From the NCBI GenBank assembly GCA_041396845.1, contig JAWKXU010000002.1:496001-560000 (forward strand): DNA of 64,000 nt, given 5' to 3'. The notes below the pieces were generated by a model. The model did not search any database. It was not told the DNA's origin and saw only the letters and a list, made by a program, of their open reading frames with translations. Shown here one piece after another: positions 31,740-41,774 of this stretch. Each line of letters starts with the position of its first letter. The stretch's first letter is position 1. This DNA comes from JAWKXU01 sp020446465 (lineage in GTDB: Bacteria > Pseudomonadota > Alphaproteobacteria > Sphingomonadales > Sphingomonadaceae). Position numbers and translations under genes: made by a program.

Positions 31740-34476
31740 CGTCAATCTCCAGCTTGATATTGAAAGCCGCTTGCCAGGCCTTGGCCACTTCTTGCCGCGC
31801 CTCGGCAAATGTTTGCAAGAGCGCATCGATATTTTCGCAGCCACAGGCCCGCGCCAGCACCCCGGCCGCCGCCGCACCGGGCATGGCAAGGTCCGGCGCA
31901 AGCAGGCGCGAAGCAACCAGCAACCGGGTCATGAAATCATGCGCGTGGGCAAGATCCCTTGCGACCAGCCCTGCATCGCCCAGCGCCCGCACGGCATCGC
32001 CAAGATCGGCGGAAAAGGCGACCCGATCACGCAATTGCAGGAAGTGGACCACAAATTCCAGATCGACCAGCCCCCCGCGCGCGAGTTTCGCATCCAGCGC
32101 ACCCTTTCGCGGTTTGTGCGTGGCCATTTCCGCCCGCATCTTCAGCACGTCTTTGGCGAGTTGCGCCGGATCGCGCGGCGTAGAGAGCACTTCGGAAATG
32201 ATGCCGCCCAGTTCCTGCCGCGCCTTATCCGGCCCATAAAGCGCCCGCGCACGGGTGAGCGCCATGTGCTCCCACGTCCATGCGCTCTCCCGCTGATAAC
32301 GCGCAAAACTGTCAATACTGACGGCGAGCGGGCCTTGCGCCCCTTGCGGCCGCAAGCGGGTATCGACTTCGTAAAGGCCACCTTCGGCCGTCGGCACGCT
32401 CAGCGCCGCGCTGACGCGCTGGGCGAGGCGGTTGAAGTAGTGCGTTGCGCCAAGCGGGCGGTGACCGTCCGATTCCGCGCCCGATTCCCCGGAAAAGAGG
32501 TAAATGATGTCAAGGTCCGACGCATGGGTCAGCGCCCCACCCCCGAACCGGCCAAGCCCCAGGATAATCAGCTCGCTACCCGCAATCCGCCCGTGAACAA
32601 GTTCAAACTCCTGCGTTGCGGCGCGCGCGGCAACTTGCACTGCAGCCTCTGCCGTGCGGGCCAGGGCCTGAGCAATAGCGATCGGATCATGCGCCGCCTC
32701 AATCAGCTGGACGCCAAGCGCAAACCGCGTTTCACCCACGACGCGGCGAATCCGGTCCAGCGTCGCTTCGTAATCGTCCCCCGTTTCACGCCAGGCCATG
32801 CGTGCAGCCAGATCGTCAACTTCGCCGGGCAGATCGAACGCGCTGGCGTCAATCAACTGGTCGAGCAGGTCGGAACGGCGCGCCAGTTCTTCCGCCAGCG
32901 GGGGCGCAAGCACCAGCACATTAACAAGCTGATCGAGCAAGCCGGGGCGCGCCTGCAACAGGCGAAACAGGTTCACCCCTGTCGGCAGATTGCCCAGCAG
33001 CATTTCCCACCTGAGAAACGCGGCATCCGGGTCCGGTGCGGCGGCCAATGCTTCAAGCAACTGGGGCGCCAGTGCCTCAAACGCCGAACGGGCGGCATCG
33101 CTGCGCAAGGCCCGCACGCGCCCGTCAAACCAGCTTTCCATCCGCGCCGCCAGGGTTTCGGCATCAGAAAAACCCAATTTGTCGAGGTTGGACGCGGAAG
33201 GCGTTGCCGAGGCACCCGGCCCACTGTCGCCTGCGCCTTCGTGCATCTGGTCAAGCAGCGCGTCAAAGCGCACGCCCACCTCCTCCGTCACTTCGGCTAT
33301 GTCCTCGACAAAAGCAGCACTGTCGGCAAACCCGGCAAGCCGGGCCACATTATCAAGCGCCGCCGGATCAACCGGTAAACTGTGCGTCTGGTGATCGGCC
33401 ACCATTTGCAGCCGGTGTTCGGCCACGCGCAGCCGGTCATAACTGTCACCCAGAATACGGGCATCATCGGTGCCGATCAGTCCGGCCTCGGCAAGGGCAT
33501 CAAGCGTCGCGCGCGTGCCGCGCTGACGTAATGCCGGATTGCGGCCACCGTGGATCAACTGGTGCGTTTGCGCGAAAAATTCGACTTCACGAATGCCACC
33601 GCGCCCGCGCTTCAGGTCAAACCCCGGACCGGGCCGCTTTGGCCCGTCATAGTGGTTGCGGATTCGCGACGTCAGGCGACCAATTTCGACAATCGCCCCG
33701 AAATCAAGGCTCTTGCGCCAGACGAAAGGGCGAATGGCATCCAGAAACGCCTGCCCTTCGGCAATGTCGCCCGCAGCAGCGCGAGCACGGATAAAGGCGG
33801 CCCGTTCCCACGCCAGCGCGCTCGATTCGTAATGGGTCAGCGCCGCATTGAAGGATACCGCCAGCGGCGAAACTTCCGATGCCGGGCGCAAACGCAAATC
33901 CACACGGAACACATAGCCGTCGCCATCAACGCGGCCCAGCAGTTCCACGATCTTGCGCGCAACGCGCTGGGCAGCCTCGCCCGGCTCATCGCGTTCCCTG
34001 CGGGGGAGACGACCGGGATCGTAAAGCAGGATCGGGTCAATGTCGGAACTGTAGTTCAGTTCCTGCGCGCCATGCTTGCCAAGCGCCAATGCGCTGAAGC
34101 CTTGCGGCTCTGCGTCGGGGACACGATCGCATATTGCTGCCGCAATCGCATGATCCAGCGCCCGGTCGGCAAAGGCGCTCAGCTCCCCGGTCACTCTGGC
34201 AACAGGGAAAGCACCGGACAGGTCGCAAATGCCCAGTGCCAACGCCGTGGCCAGCCGTTCCTGCCGCAAAGCGCGGTGGACTGCTGCCGTATCGCCTGCT
34301 CCCGGCGCGACATCACCCCCGGCAGCACGCGCAAATGCCAGCGCATCTTCTGCGCGGCCATCAGCCAGAATGTCCGCCAGATCGGGCAAACGCTCCAGCG
34401 CATTGGAAAGGAAGGGTGAATGGGCGCGTGCACGACTTAGCGCGCCTGCCCAGTCTGCATCGGCTGCGGTGGTCAT
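31732..34476 (-). CDS. glnE: bifunctional glutamine synthetase adenylyltransferase/deadenylase
   Basis: Adenylylates and deadenylylates glutamine synthetase in response to PII, 914 aa from ATG 34476 (family about 950). Two nucleotidyltransferase cores are visible: the N-terminal ALGKHGAQELNYSSDID and the C-terminal LGLGRFGGGALTHASDLD, each with the G-G...S-DID/DLD catalytic pair, plus the central helical regulator-binding region. It is divergent from the M28 peptidase and upstream of bcp with an 8-nt overlap. Confidence 0.96.
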   Translation of the reverse strand: MTTAADADWAGALSRARAHSPFLSNALERLPDLADILADGRAEDALAFARAAGGDVAPGAGDTAAVHRALRQERLATALALGICDLSGAFPVARVTGELSAFADRALDHAIAAAICDRVPDAEPQGFSALALGKHGAQELNYSSDIDPILLYDPGRLPRRERDEPGEAAQRVARKIVELLGRVDGDGYVFRVDLRLRPASEVSPLAVSFNAALTHYESSALAWERAAFIRARAAAGDIAEGQAFLDAIRPFVWRKSLDFGAIVEIGRLTSRIRNHYDGPKRPGPGFDLKRGRGGIREVEFFAQTHQLIHGGRNPALRQRGTRATLDALAEAGLIGTDDARILGDSYDRLRVAEHRLQMVADHQTHSLPVDPAALDNVARLAGFADSAAFVEDIAEVTEEVGVRFDALLDQMHEGAGDSGPGASATPSASNLDKLGFSDAETLAARMESWFDGRVRALRSDAARSAFEALAPQLLEALAAAPDPDAAFLRWEMLLGNLPTGVNLFRLLQARPGLLDQLVNVLVLAPPLAEELARRSDLLDQLIDASAFDLPGEVDDLAARMAWRETGDDYEATLDRIRRVVGETRFALGVQLIEAAHDPIAIAQALARTAEAAVQVAARAATQEFELVHGRIAGSELIILGLGRFGGGALTHASDLDIIYLFSGESGAESDGHRPLGATHYFNRLAQRVSAALSVPTAEGGLYEVDTRLRPQGAQGPLAVSIDSFARYQRESAWTWEHMALTRARALYGPDKARQELGGIISEVLSTPRDPAQLAKDVLKMRAEMATHKPRKGALDAKLARGGLVDLEFVVHFLQLRDRVAFSADLGDAVRALGDAGLVARDLAHAHDFMTRLLVASRLLAPDLAMPGAAAAGVLARACGCENIDALLQTFAEARQEVAKAWQAAFNIKLEIDDE

Positions 34477-34593
34477 CCCCAACCGATGCACCAGCCGGCC
34501 ATGCGTATCAAGCACGACTTGCCGTTCGGCAAGCGCTCTGCCAATCCTCCTGAAGCGTTTGATGCACAAGCATTGTTCAGGAGTCGTCCCCTT

Positions 34594-36303
34594 ATGCCAT
34601 CTGCTGCCGTCAGGGCTTTGCCGGGTATCGGGGCCATGCTGCTGGCCGGTATCGGTATGGCAACGGCGGGCAATGCGGGCAGCAGGCCGACCCCGGCGAT
34701 CACGTTCCCGGACGTCGCCCCCGCTGTAATGTCCCGACAGGTGGTGGAAGGCATTGTTCGCACTTTGTCGTCAGACAGTTTTGAAGGGCGGGCCGCAGGC
34801 ACCGCTGGCGGCGAGAAAACGACAGCCTACCTTGTCCAGCGGTTTATCGACGCGGGGCTGCAACCGGGAAATTCCGGTGCGTGGTTGCAGAAAGTGCCAA
34901 TGGTGGAAATCACGGGCCAGGAGCACGGGCCGCTGATTGTCTCGGCGCACGGCCACCCCTTGCGCTTTGACTTCGGGACGGACTGGGTGGGTGTGACATC
35001 CCGGCCCGTCAAGCGGATCGACCTCAAGGCCAGCGAACTGGTCTTTGTCGGCTTTGGTATCAATGCCCCTGAAAAAGGGTGGAACGATTACGCAGGCATG
35101 GACATGCGAGGAAAAACCGCGCTGATCCTTGCCAACGACCCCGACCATGATGCCAAATCCGGTAAAGGCCCGTTCGGCGGGCGGGCAATGAGTTATTACG
35201 GACGCTGGACCTACAAGTTCGAGGAAGCCGCCCGGCAGGGCGCCGCTGCCGCCATAATCATCCACGATGCCAGCCCAGGCTCCAATGACTGGAACGAAAT
35301 CGAAGGCGGGTGGACTGGTCCGCAGACTTATCTGGACGCGGCGCACAACGATAGTGAGCCTATGCTGATGAGCGGCTGGGTCCAGAAAAGCGTGGCCGAA
35401 CAGATAGCGACAGCCGCGGGAAAAGATATGCCGAGCCTCGGCACTGCGGCGCAACAGCGCGGATTCAGGGCTGTTGCGCTGGGCATTACCATCTCCACCG
35501 GGTTCGACAACACTGTGCGCCGCATGATGTCGCACAATGTGATCGGCGTTCTGCCGGGCAAGGCGCGGGCACATGAATATGTGCTCTATACCGCGCATTG
35601 GGACCATCTGGGGCGCTGCCCGGCTGACGAGACTGGCGATGATATCTGCAACGGCGCCATCGACAATGCCACCGGAACAGCCGGGCTAGTTGCTCTCGCC
35701 GCTGCCAACACGGCGGCTGGGCCAGCCGCGCGCAGCCAGGTTTTCATTGCCTTTACCGGCGAAGAGGAAGGCCTGCTTGGTTCCGAATTTTATGCCACGC
35801 ACCCGATCTTTCCGCTGGAGCAGACCGCAGGCGGGCTGAATATCGATACGATGCTGATGACGGGGACAGCACGCGACATGATCGTTGTTGGTAAAGGCAA
35901 ATCGAACCTCGATGCCTATCTGGCAAAAGCCTTACGCGGCGCGCGGCGGCGGCCATCACCCGATCCTGCGCCGGAAGACGGGCATTATTACCGATCCGAC
36001 CATTTCAGTTTTGCACGGCGCGGCGTGCCGATGCTCTATATCGAAAGCGGGCAGAATCTGGTGAATGGCGGACGCAAGGCAGGGCGCACCGCTGCCAGGG
36101 ACTATGAAACCCGTCATTATCACCAGCCGAGCGATGAATACGATCCGAACTGGGACTGGGCCGGCGTGATGGAAGACCTGCAAATCCTTTACCAGACAGG
36201 CCGGATGCTGGCACAAAGCAAGGCGTGGCCCAACTGGCACGCAGAAGATGAATTTCGCCCTGTTCGTGATGAAAGTTGTGCCGCTTCGCCAGATGGCTGT
36301 TAA
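34594..36303 (+). CDS. secreted M28 zinc peptidase
   Basis: Exported aminopeptidase-type hydrolase, 569 aa from ATG 34594 (AGGAG upstream). A signal peptide (about 1-28) is followed by a PA-type insert (about 120-250, YAGMDMRGKTALILAND) and the M28 catalytic domain with zinc ligands in YTAHWDHLG, NGAIDNATG, TGEEEGLLGSE, LNIDTM and YRSDHFSFARRG. The C-terminal RHYHQPSDEYDP is also family-typical. Natural substrate unknown. It ends 9 nt before the agmatine deiminase gene. Confidence 0.9.
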   Translation: MPSAAVRALPGIGAMLLAGIGMATAGNAGSRPTPAITFPDVAPAVMSRQVVEGIVRTLSSDSFEGRAAGTAGGEKTTAYLVQRFIDAGLQPGNSGAWLQKVPMVEITGQEHGPLIVSAHGHPLRFDFGTDWVGVTSRPVKRIDLKASELVFVGFGINAPEKGWNDYAGMDMRGKTALILANDPDHDAKSGKGPFGGRAMSYYGRWTYKFEEAARQGAAAAIIIHDASPGSNDWNEIEGGWTGPQTYLDAAHNDSEPMLMSGWVQKSVAEQIATAAGKDMPSLGTAAQQRGFRAVALGITISTGFDNTVRRMMSHNVIGVLPGKARAHEYVLYTAHWDHLGRCPADETGDDICNGAIDNATGTAGLVALAAANTAAGPAARSQVFIAFTGEEEGLLGSEFYATHPIFPLEQTAGGLNIDTMLMTGTARDMIVVGKGKSNLDAYLAKALRGARRRPSPDPAPEDGHYYRSDHFSFARRGVPMLYIESGQNLVNGGRKAGRTAARDYETRHYHQPSDEYDPNWDWAGVMEDLQILYQTGRMLAQSKAWPNWHAEDEFRPVRDESCAASPDGC

Positions 36304-36312
36304 AGGCGGCGC

Positions 36313-37302
36313 ATGACATACCCCATGCCGCCCGAATGGCATCCGCAGGACTGGCTGTGGATTGGCTTTTCACACGACGAACGCGAATGGCCGGGCTTCC
36401 TTGGCCGCGCGCAGGAACAGATCGCGGCCTTCGCCAATGCCGTGGCCGATAGCGGGCAGGAAGTCCGCCTGATCGTGCGCGACGAAGCCAATGCCGCCCG
36501 CGCGCGGGAATTGGTATCGGCAAAAGTCACGCTCGAACAGCGCCGCTATGGCGATATCTGGCTGCGCGATACCGGGCCGCTGGTGATGCCGGGGGATGGC
36601 GGCACAGCATATGCCATGCGCTTTGGCTTCAACGGCTGGGGCGGCAAGTATCTGATGGATGGCGATCAGGATATCGGTGCGGAACTGGCCGCGAGCGCTG
36701 GCCTTCCCGTCCGACAGGCAGGCTGGATACTGGAAGGCGGCGCTGTCGATGGGGATGGCACCGGCCTCGCCGTCACGACAGAGCAATGCCTGCTCAACCC
36801 CAATCGCAACCCTGCACTTTCTCGCCAGGACATCGCCGCGCGGCTGGAGCGCGATCTGGGTTTTTCACGCCTTTTGTGGCTGGGCGATGGGCTGATAAAC
36901 GACCATACCGATGGCCACGTCGATAACCTTGCGCGCTTTGTCGCGCCGGGTGTTCTGGCCCTGCCCCGCGCAACCGGGGCGGACGATCCCAACGCCGCAA
37001 TCTATACAGATGCCAAAGCCCGCGCCGAAGCATTCGGACTTGCCGTGCGCGAAGTGCCCTCGCCCGGCCGGGTCGAAACGGACGGCCATATCGAACCTGC
37101 AAGCTATATGAACTTTGCGATCACAACAAAGCTCGTGGTCGTGCCGACGTATGGCACCGCGCACGATGCTGATGGCGTTGCCGCCGTGGCCGACCTCTTT
37201 CCCGATCGTGACGTGGTCGGCATTCTTGCCGATGCGGTCCTCGCCGGCGGGGGATCGTTCCACTGCGCCAGCCAGCAAATGCCAGCTTTAACCTTTCAGT
37301 AA
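36313..37302 (+). CDS. aguA: agmatine deiminase
   Basis: Converts agmatine to N-carbamoylputrescine in polyamine metabolism, 329 aa. The guanidino-modifying fold shows DIWLRDTGPLVM, FGFNGWGGKY, WILEGGAVDGDGTG, LINDHTDGHVDN and the C-terminal catalytic Cys in GGGSFHCASQQMP. The carbamoylputrescine hydrolase gene (aguB) is not in the window. It follows the M28 peptidase by 9 nt and may share its transcript. Confidence 0.93.
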   Translation: MTYPMPPEWHPQDWLWIGFSHDEREWPGFLGRAQEQIAAFANAVADSGQEVRLIVRDEANAARARELVSAKVTLEQRRYGDIWLRDTGPLVMPGDGGTAYAMRFGFNGWGGKYLMDGDQDIGAELAASAGLPVRQAGWILEGGAVDGDGTGLAVTTEQCLLNPNRNPALSRQDIAARLERDLGFSRLLWLGDGLINDHTDGHVDNLARFVAPGVLALPRATGADDPNAAIYTDAKARAEAFGLAVREVPSPGRVETDGHIEPASYMNFAITTKLVVVPTYGTAHDADGVAAVADLFPDRDVVGILADAVLAGGGSFHCASQQMPALTFQ

Positions 37303-37325
37303 GATTGGCGCGCCACAATGCGGGC

Positions 37326-37451
37326 ATGGCCAAAGCATTCGCCCTTGCCCGCGCACGCTTCCCGGACTTTCCGGTTGAAACGCTGCATGTGCTGATTGTC
37401 TATGGCTGCGCGCTGGCGCTGATTGCGGCTGGCAACGCCCTGCCTTTCTGA
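37326..37451 (+). CDS. putative 41-aa membrane peptide
   Basis: A short open frame beginning at ATG 37326, 23 nt after aguA, encodes MAKAFALARARFPDFP followed by one hydrophobic helix (LHVLIVYGCALALIAAGNALPF). No good ribosome site is visible, and it is too short to classify. It may be a real small membrane protein of the aguA transcript or chance. Confidence 0.35.
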   Translation: MAKAFALARARFPDFPVETLHVLIVYGCALALIAAGNALPF

Positions 37452-37473
37452 AATCGCGAATTACTCCCGCCGC

Positions 37474-38145
37474 TTATCGCGGTGTGGCAAACCATATCGT
37501 GTGCTTTGCACCCTTGCCGTTACTGCGCGCCCGCACCACCTGTTCGTCAACGACAAACCCGCTTTTTCCCAGCCGTCTGGTAAAAGCCGGGTCCGGCCCT
37601 GCTGACCAGATCGCAAGGACACCACCGGGGCGCAAGGTCGCCCTGGCCGCGGCCAGTCCATCACGCGTATAGATTGCATCGTTTTCCATGCGGACAAGCC
37701 CGTCAGGCCCATTGTCAACGTCGAGCAGGATCGCATCATAGCCGTGCTGCGCATCGGCAATGGCCGCTGCCACATCGCCCATCACAAGATCAACCCGGCG
37801 GTCATCAAGGCAGCCTCTGGCCACTTCCGCCATCGGCCCGCGCGCCCATGCGATGATTTCCGGCACCAGTTCCACGACTGTCACCCGCCCATCCGGGCCG
37901 AGCCTTTCCAGCGCCGCGCGCAAGGTAAAGCCCATGCCATAGCCCCCGATCAAGAGGTGCGGGGCAGCCTTCTTGCCAAGGCGATCTATCGCCATCTCCG
38001 CAAGGGCGACCTCTGAGCCCCACTTGCGCGTGCTCATCAGTTCATTGTGGCCCAGCACGATCATGAAATCGCGATCATGCCGGTAAAGCTCCAGCAGCTC
38101 GCCACCGGGCACTTGCGCCGTGCCGAGCAGTTCGCGCTGGATCAC
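37474..38145 (-). CDS. spermidine-synthase-like class I methyltransferase-fold protein
   Basis: 223 aa, soluble. The Rossmann core LLIGGYGMGFTLRAALERLG, VTVVELVPEIIAWARG and YDAILLDVDNGPDGL match the spermidine-synthase-like family. The polyamine-synthase tetrapeptide GGGDG is replaced by GGYGMG, so aminopropyl transfer cannot be assumed. It overlaps the thrS stop by 4 nt and is convergent with the agmatine deiminase, another polyamine gene. Confidence 0.75.
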   Translation of the reverse strand: MIQRELLGTAQVPGGELLELYRHDRDFMIVLGHNELMSTRKWGSEVALAEMAIDRLGKKAAPHLLIGGYGMGFTLRAALERLGPDGRVTVVELVPEIIAWARGPMAEVARGCLDDRRVDLVMGDVAAAIADAQHGYDAILLDVDNGPDGLVRMENDAIYTRDGLAAARATLRPGGVLAIWSAGPDPAFTRRLGKSGFVVDEQVVRARSNGKGAKHTIWFATPR

Positions 38146-40151
38146 TTGCGATCTGGCGCGGTTGCCGCCTCTTTCAGCATGGCAACGGCGTCATCAAGGC
38201 TGATGACCTGCTGTTGTTTTTCACCCAGCGTGCGAATGGCGACTGTGCCTTCTTCTGCCTCGCGCATACCGACAACCAGCAAGTGCGGCACTTTTGCGAC
38301 CGAGTGTTCGCGCACCTTGTAGTTGATCTTTTCGTTGCGGAAATCGGTTTCAACGCGAATCCCGGCAGCCTTCAGCTTTGCTTCCACTGTGCGGCCATAA
38401 TCATCCGCATCGGAAACGATAGTGGCGACCACGGCCTGCACCGGCGCGAGCCAGACGGGCAGACGGCCCGCGTTATGTTCGATCAGGATTCCGATGAAGC
38501 GTTCGTATGATCCGAAGATGGCACGGTGGAGCATAACCGGGCGGTGCCTGTCGCCATCTTCGCCAATATAGCTTGCATCCAGGCGTTCAGGCAGCACCCG
38601 GTCAGACTGGATCGTGCCGACCTGCCAGGTGCGGCCAATCGCGTCGGTCAGGTGCCATTCCAGCTTGGGCGCATAGAACGCGCCTTCACCGGGCAGTTCT
38701 TCCCAGCCATAGTCATCGCTGGCCATGCCTGCATCGACCACGGCCTGCCGCAGTTCAGCCTCGGCCTTGTCCCAGTCCGCGTCGGAGCCGTAACGCTGCT
38801 CTGGCCGCAAGGCCAGCTTGACCGAATAGCTAAAGCCAAAGTCGCGGTAGATACGGTCTGCCAGTTCGCAGAATTTGCGCACCTCATCGACGATCTGGTC
38901 TTCGCGGCAGAAAATGTGGGCGTCATCCTGCGTGAACTGACGCACCCGCATCAGCCCGTGGAGCGCGCCGTGCGGTTCGTTGCGGTGGCAGCAGCCGTTC
39001 TCGTAAATACGCAAGGGCAAGTCGCGATAGCTCTTGATCCCCTGCCGGAAGATGAGGACGTGCGCCGGGCAGTTCATCGGCTTCAGCGCCATCCAGTCCG
39101 CATCGCCGGAGATGATTTCGCCTTCATCCTCGGTATTGGGCACTTCGTCGGGGATGACGAACATGTTTTCACGATATTTGCCCCAGTGGCCGGACTGTTC
39201 CCACTGGCGGGCGTCCATCACTTGCGGAGTCTTGACTTCGCGATAGCCCGCATTGTCGATTGCCCGGCGCATGTATGCTTCCAGTTCGCGCCAGATAATA
39301 TAGCCCTTGGGGTGCCAGAAAACCGAACCGTGCGCCTCCTCCTGCAAGTGGAACAGATCCATTTCCCGCCCCAGCTTGCGATGGTCGCGCTTGGCGGCTT
39401 CTTCCAGCCGCATCAGATGCGTATCGAGCTGCTTCTTGTTGAGCCAGCCGGTGCCGTAAATGCGCGTCAACTGGGCATTGTTCTGGTCACCGCGCCAATA
39501 AGCCCCGGCAACGCGCATCAGTTTAAAGGCCTGCGGATCCAGCTTGCCCGTGCTGGGCAAGTGCGGGCCGCGACACATATCAAGCCAGTCATCGCCTGAC
39601 CAGTAAACGGTCAGATCCTCATCACCCGGTAATTCGGCAGCCCATTCGGCCTTGAAAGTTTCACCTTCGGCCTGCCAGCGGGCGATCAGGTCTTCCCGGC
39701 TCCACACTTCGCGCCGCAGCGGTTTGTCCGTCTTGATGATTTCGCGCATCTTTTCTTCGATCGCGGGCAAATCATCCATGCCGAACGGTTCGCGGGCAGC
39801 AGGCGCCATCACGTCATAGTAAAACCCGTCATCGGTTGCCGGGCCAAAAGTGATCTGCGTGCCGGGCCAGAGCGCCTGCACGGCCTCTGCCAGAACGTGG
39901 GCATAATCGTGCCGCGCCAGCTCCAGCGCGTCCGCTTCGTCACGGCTGGTGACAAGCGCGAGTTCGGCATCGCCGGTGAAGGGCCGGGTGAGATCGCGCA
40001 ATTCCCCATCGACGCGCGCTGCCAGTGCAGCCTTGGCAAGGCCGGGACCGATGGCCGCCGCCACATCTGCCGGGGTGGACCCTGCCGGCATCTCCCGCAC
40101 GGAACCATCGGGAAGGCTGATTTTGAATTGGTCGCTCACGTGAATATCCAT
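38142..40151 (-). CDS. thrS: threonyl-tRNA synthetase
   Basis: Class II synthetase, 669 aa from ATG 40151 (GTG 40139 is an alternative). It has an N-terminal TGS domain (about 5-65), the editing domain with HDYAHVLAEAVQ (HxxxH type), the catalytic core (MNCPAHVLIF, GLMRVRQFTQDDAHIFC) and the C-terminal anticodon-binding domain. Translationally linked to the spermidine-synthase-like gene downstream. Confidence 0.97.
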   Translation of the reverse strand: MDIHVSDQFKISLPDGSVREMPAGSTPADVAAAIGPGLAKAALAARVDGELRDLTRPFTGDAELALVTSRDEADALELARHDYAHVLAEAVQALWPGTQITFGPATDDGFYYDVMAPAAREPFGMDDLPAIEEKMREIIKTDKPLRREVWSREDLIARWQAEGETFKAEWAAELPGDEDLTVYWSGDDWLDMCRGPHLPSTGKLDPQAFKLMRVAGAYWRGDQNNAQLTRIYGTGWLNKKQLDTHLMRLEEAAKRDHRKLGREMDLFHLQEEAHGSVFWHPKGYIIWRELEAYMRRAIDNAGYREVKTPQVMDARQWEQSGHWGKYRENMFVIPDEVPNTEDEGEIISGDADWMALKPMNCPAHVLIFRQGIKSYRDLPLRIYENGCCHRNEPHGALHGLMRVRQFTQDDAHIFCREDQIVDEVRKFCELADRIYRDFGFSYSVKLALRPEQRYGSDADWDKAEAELRQAVVDAGMASDDYGWEELPGEGAFYAPKLEWHLTDAIGRTWQVGTIQSDRVLPERLDASYIGEDGDRHRPVMLHRAIFGSYERFIGILIEHNAGRLPVWLAPVQAVVATIVSDADDYGRTVEAKLKAAGIRVETDFRNEKINYKVREHSVAKVPHLLVVGMREAEEGTVAIRTLGEKQQQVISLDDAVAMLKEAATAPDRK

Positions 40152-40254
40152 CAATGGGGCATGGTTGGAGAATTGCCCGTCGCTAAAGCAGAAAGCGCGC
40201 CTTTCCGAAAGCCCCTGCTTGCCGAACGGGCATAGCATCGCCATTGTCCTGTTC

Positions 40255-40998
40255 ATGCAGGACATTCATTATCATCTGATGCCCGGCGATGTGCGGATAG
40301 CCTATCGCTTCACGCCCGGTGCCGGCCCGGCAATCGTATTTTTGCCGGGATATATGTCCGACATGGCAGGCGGCAAGGCTTGCGCGGTGTTCGACCGGGC
40401 GAAAGAGCAGGGCCGCGCATGCCTGTTGCTGGACTATTCCGGCTGTGGCGAAAGCAGCGGCCAGTTTGCCGATGGATCGCTGTCGCGCTGGAAAGGCGAA
40501 GTGCTGGCCATGATCGCCACTTTCCTGCCGGATCGGGACGTGGTGCTGGCGGGTTCGTCAATGGGCGGCTGGCTGATGCTGCTGGCGGGCCTTGCGCTGG
40601 GCGAACGGCTGGCCGGGCTGGTCGGCATCGCGCCTGCACCCGATTTTACCGACTGGGGCTATGACGCAGAACAGAAAGCCGCGCTGCAGACGGGCCAGAC
40701 GATTTTTGAAGACAACCCCTATGGCCCCGAACCCACCCCGACTCACGCCGCGTTCTGGGCGGACGGACAGGATAATCTGCTGCTGGACGCAGGGGACATC
40801 GCCATCATTTGCCCTGTCCGCATCCTGCAAGGCCAGCAAGACCCCGACGTGCCGTGGCAGACATCGCTCAAACTCGCAGAAGCTCTGCGTTCAGACGATG
40901 TGCAGGTAACGCTGGTCAAGGATGGCGACCACCGCCTGTCCCGCGATGGAGACATTGCCCTGCTGTTGCGCCTTATCGCCAGCCTGCCCGCAAAGTGA
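40255..40998 (+). CDS. alpha/beta hydrolase (ABHD10-like esterase)
   Basis: 247 aa, soluble. The nucleophile elbow GSSMGG, an oxyanion strand VFLPGYMSDM, the acid in LQGQQDPDVPW and the His in DGDHRLSR complete a Ser-Asp-His triad. Closest known types are ABHD10-like esterases/depalmitoylases. The start at ATG 40255 was chosen because upstream codons overlap the divergent thrS leader. It is followed after 2 nt by the TPR gene. Confidence 0.85.
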   Translation: MQDIHYHLMPGDVRIAYRFTPGAGPAIVFLPGYMSDMAGGKACAVFDRAKEQGRACLLLDYSGCGESSGQFADGSLSRWKGEVLAMIATFLPDRDVVLAGSSMGGWLMLLAGLALGERLAGLVGIAPAPDFTDWGYDAEQKAALQTGQTIFEDNPYGPEPTPTHAAFWADGQDNLLLDAGDIAIICPVRILQGQQDPDVPWQTSLKLAEALRSDDVQVTLVKDGDHRLSRDGDIALLLRLIASLPAK

Positions 40999-41000
40999 AC

Positions 41001-41774
41001 ATGATGATCGCCACGCTTTTCCTGCCTGTTATTGCCGCCGCAACGGCAGCCTCAGCGCCCGCTCCGGCTATCGACGCAAAGCTGGACGAATGTATGCACC
41101 TTGCCGCCAGCGACCCCATTGCCGCACAGGATGCCGCGCGGGCCTGGCTCGATGAAAGCAAGGAGGACAACACGACGAAAGCCAAAGCGTTGCAATGCCT
41201 TGGCGTCGCAATGGCCAACAGCGGTGCGTGGGACGATGCCGAAACGACCTTCCTTCAGGCGCGCGACCTGACTGCCACAAGTGATCTTGTCGCGCGCGCG
41301 CGGCTGGCCGCGATGGCGGGCAATACCGCGCTGGCCGATGGGCGAGCGACGGCGGCGCTGCATGCGCTCGACATGGCAAAAGCCGATGCCGCAACCATCG
41401 GTGATCCGATGCTCACCAGCGGTATCGAGATTGATCGCGCCCGCGCCATGGTCGGCGCCAGCGATATGGACGGGGCGGCTGTGGCACTGGCCAGTGCGCG
41501 CGAGGCCAATCCGGCAGATTGGGAGGCGTGGCTCTTTTCCGCCACTCTGGCACGCAGGCAAGGCAAGCTGGTCGAAGCGCAAGGGTTCATTGAAAAAGCT
41601 GCCGATTTGCGCCCTGTTGATCTGACAGTCGGGCTGGAGGCTGGCGTGATTGCAGCCCTTGCGGGCCACGCCGACGCAGCCCGCAAAAGCTGGCAATCGG
41701 TCATTGACGCCAAGCCAAAGAGCCGTGAGGCCGAAGCCGCGCGCGCCTATATTGCGGAGCTGGACAAACCTTGA
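41001..41774 (+). CDS. exported TPR-repeat protein
   Basis: 257 aa. A signal peptide (MMIATLFLPVIAAATAASAPA) is followed by several degenerate tetratricopeptide helices (ALQCLGVAMANSGAWDDAETTFLQAR, AWLFSATLARRQGKLVEAQGFIEKA and others). It is probably periplasmic and mediates protein contacts; partner unknown. It lies 2 nt after the hydrolase and overlaps the luciferase-like gene by 4 nt. Confidence 0.78.
   Translation: MMIATLFLPVIAAATAASAPAPAIDAKLDECMHLAASDPIAAQDAARAWLDESKEDNTTKAKALQCLGVAMANSGAWDDAETTFLQARDLTATSDLVARARLAAMAGNTALADGRATAALHALDMAKADAATIGDPMLTSGIEIDRARAMVGASDMDGAAVALASAREANPADWEAWLFSATLARRQGKLVEAQGFIEKAADLRPVDLTVGLEAGVIAALAGHADAARKSWQSVIDAKPKSREAEAARAYIAELDKP

Noticed and set aside
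31642..33378. Long open frame (578 codons) antisense to glnE
   Set aside because: It has no recognisable domain and mirrors the high third-position GC of glnE, which has all family motifs.
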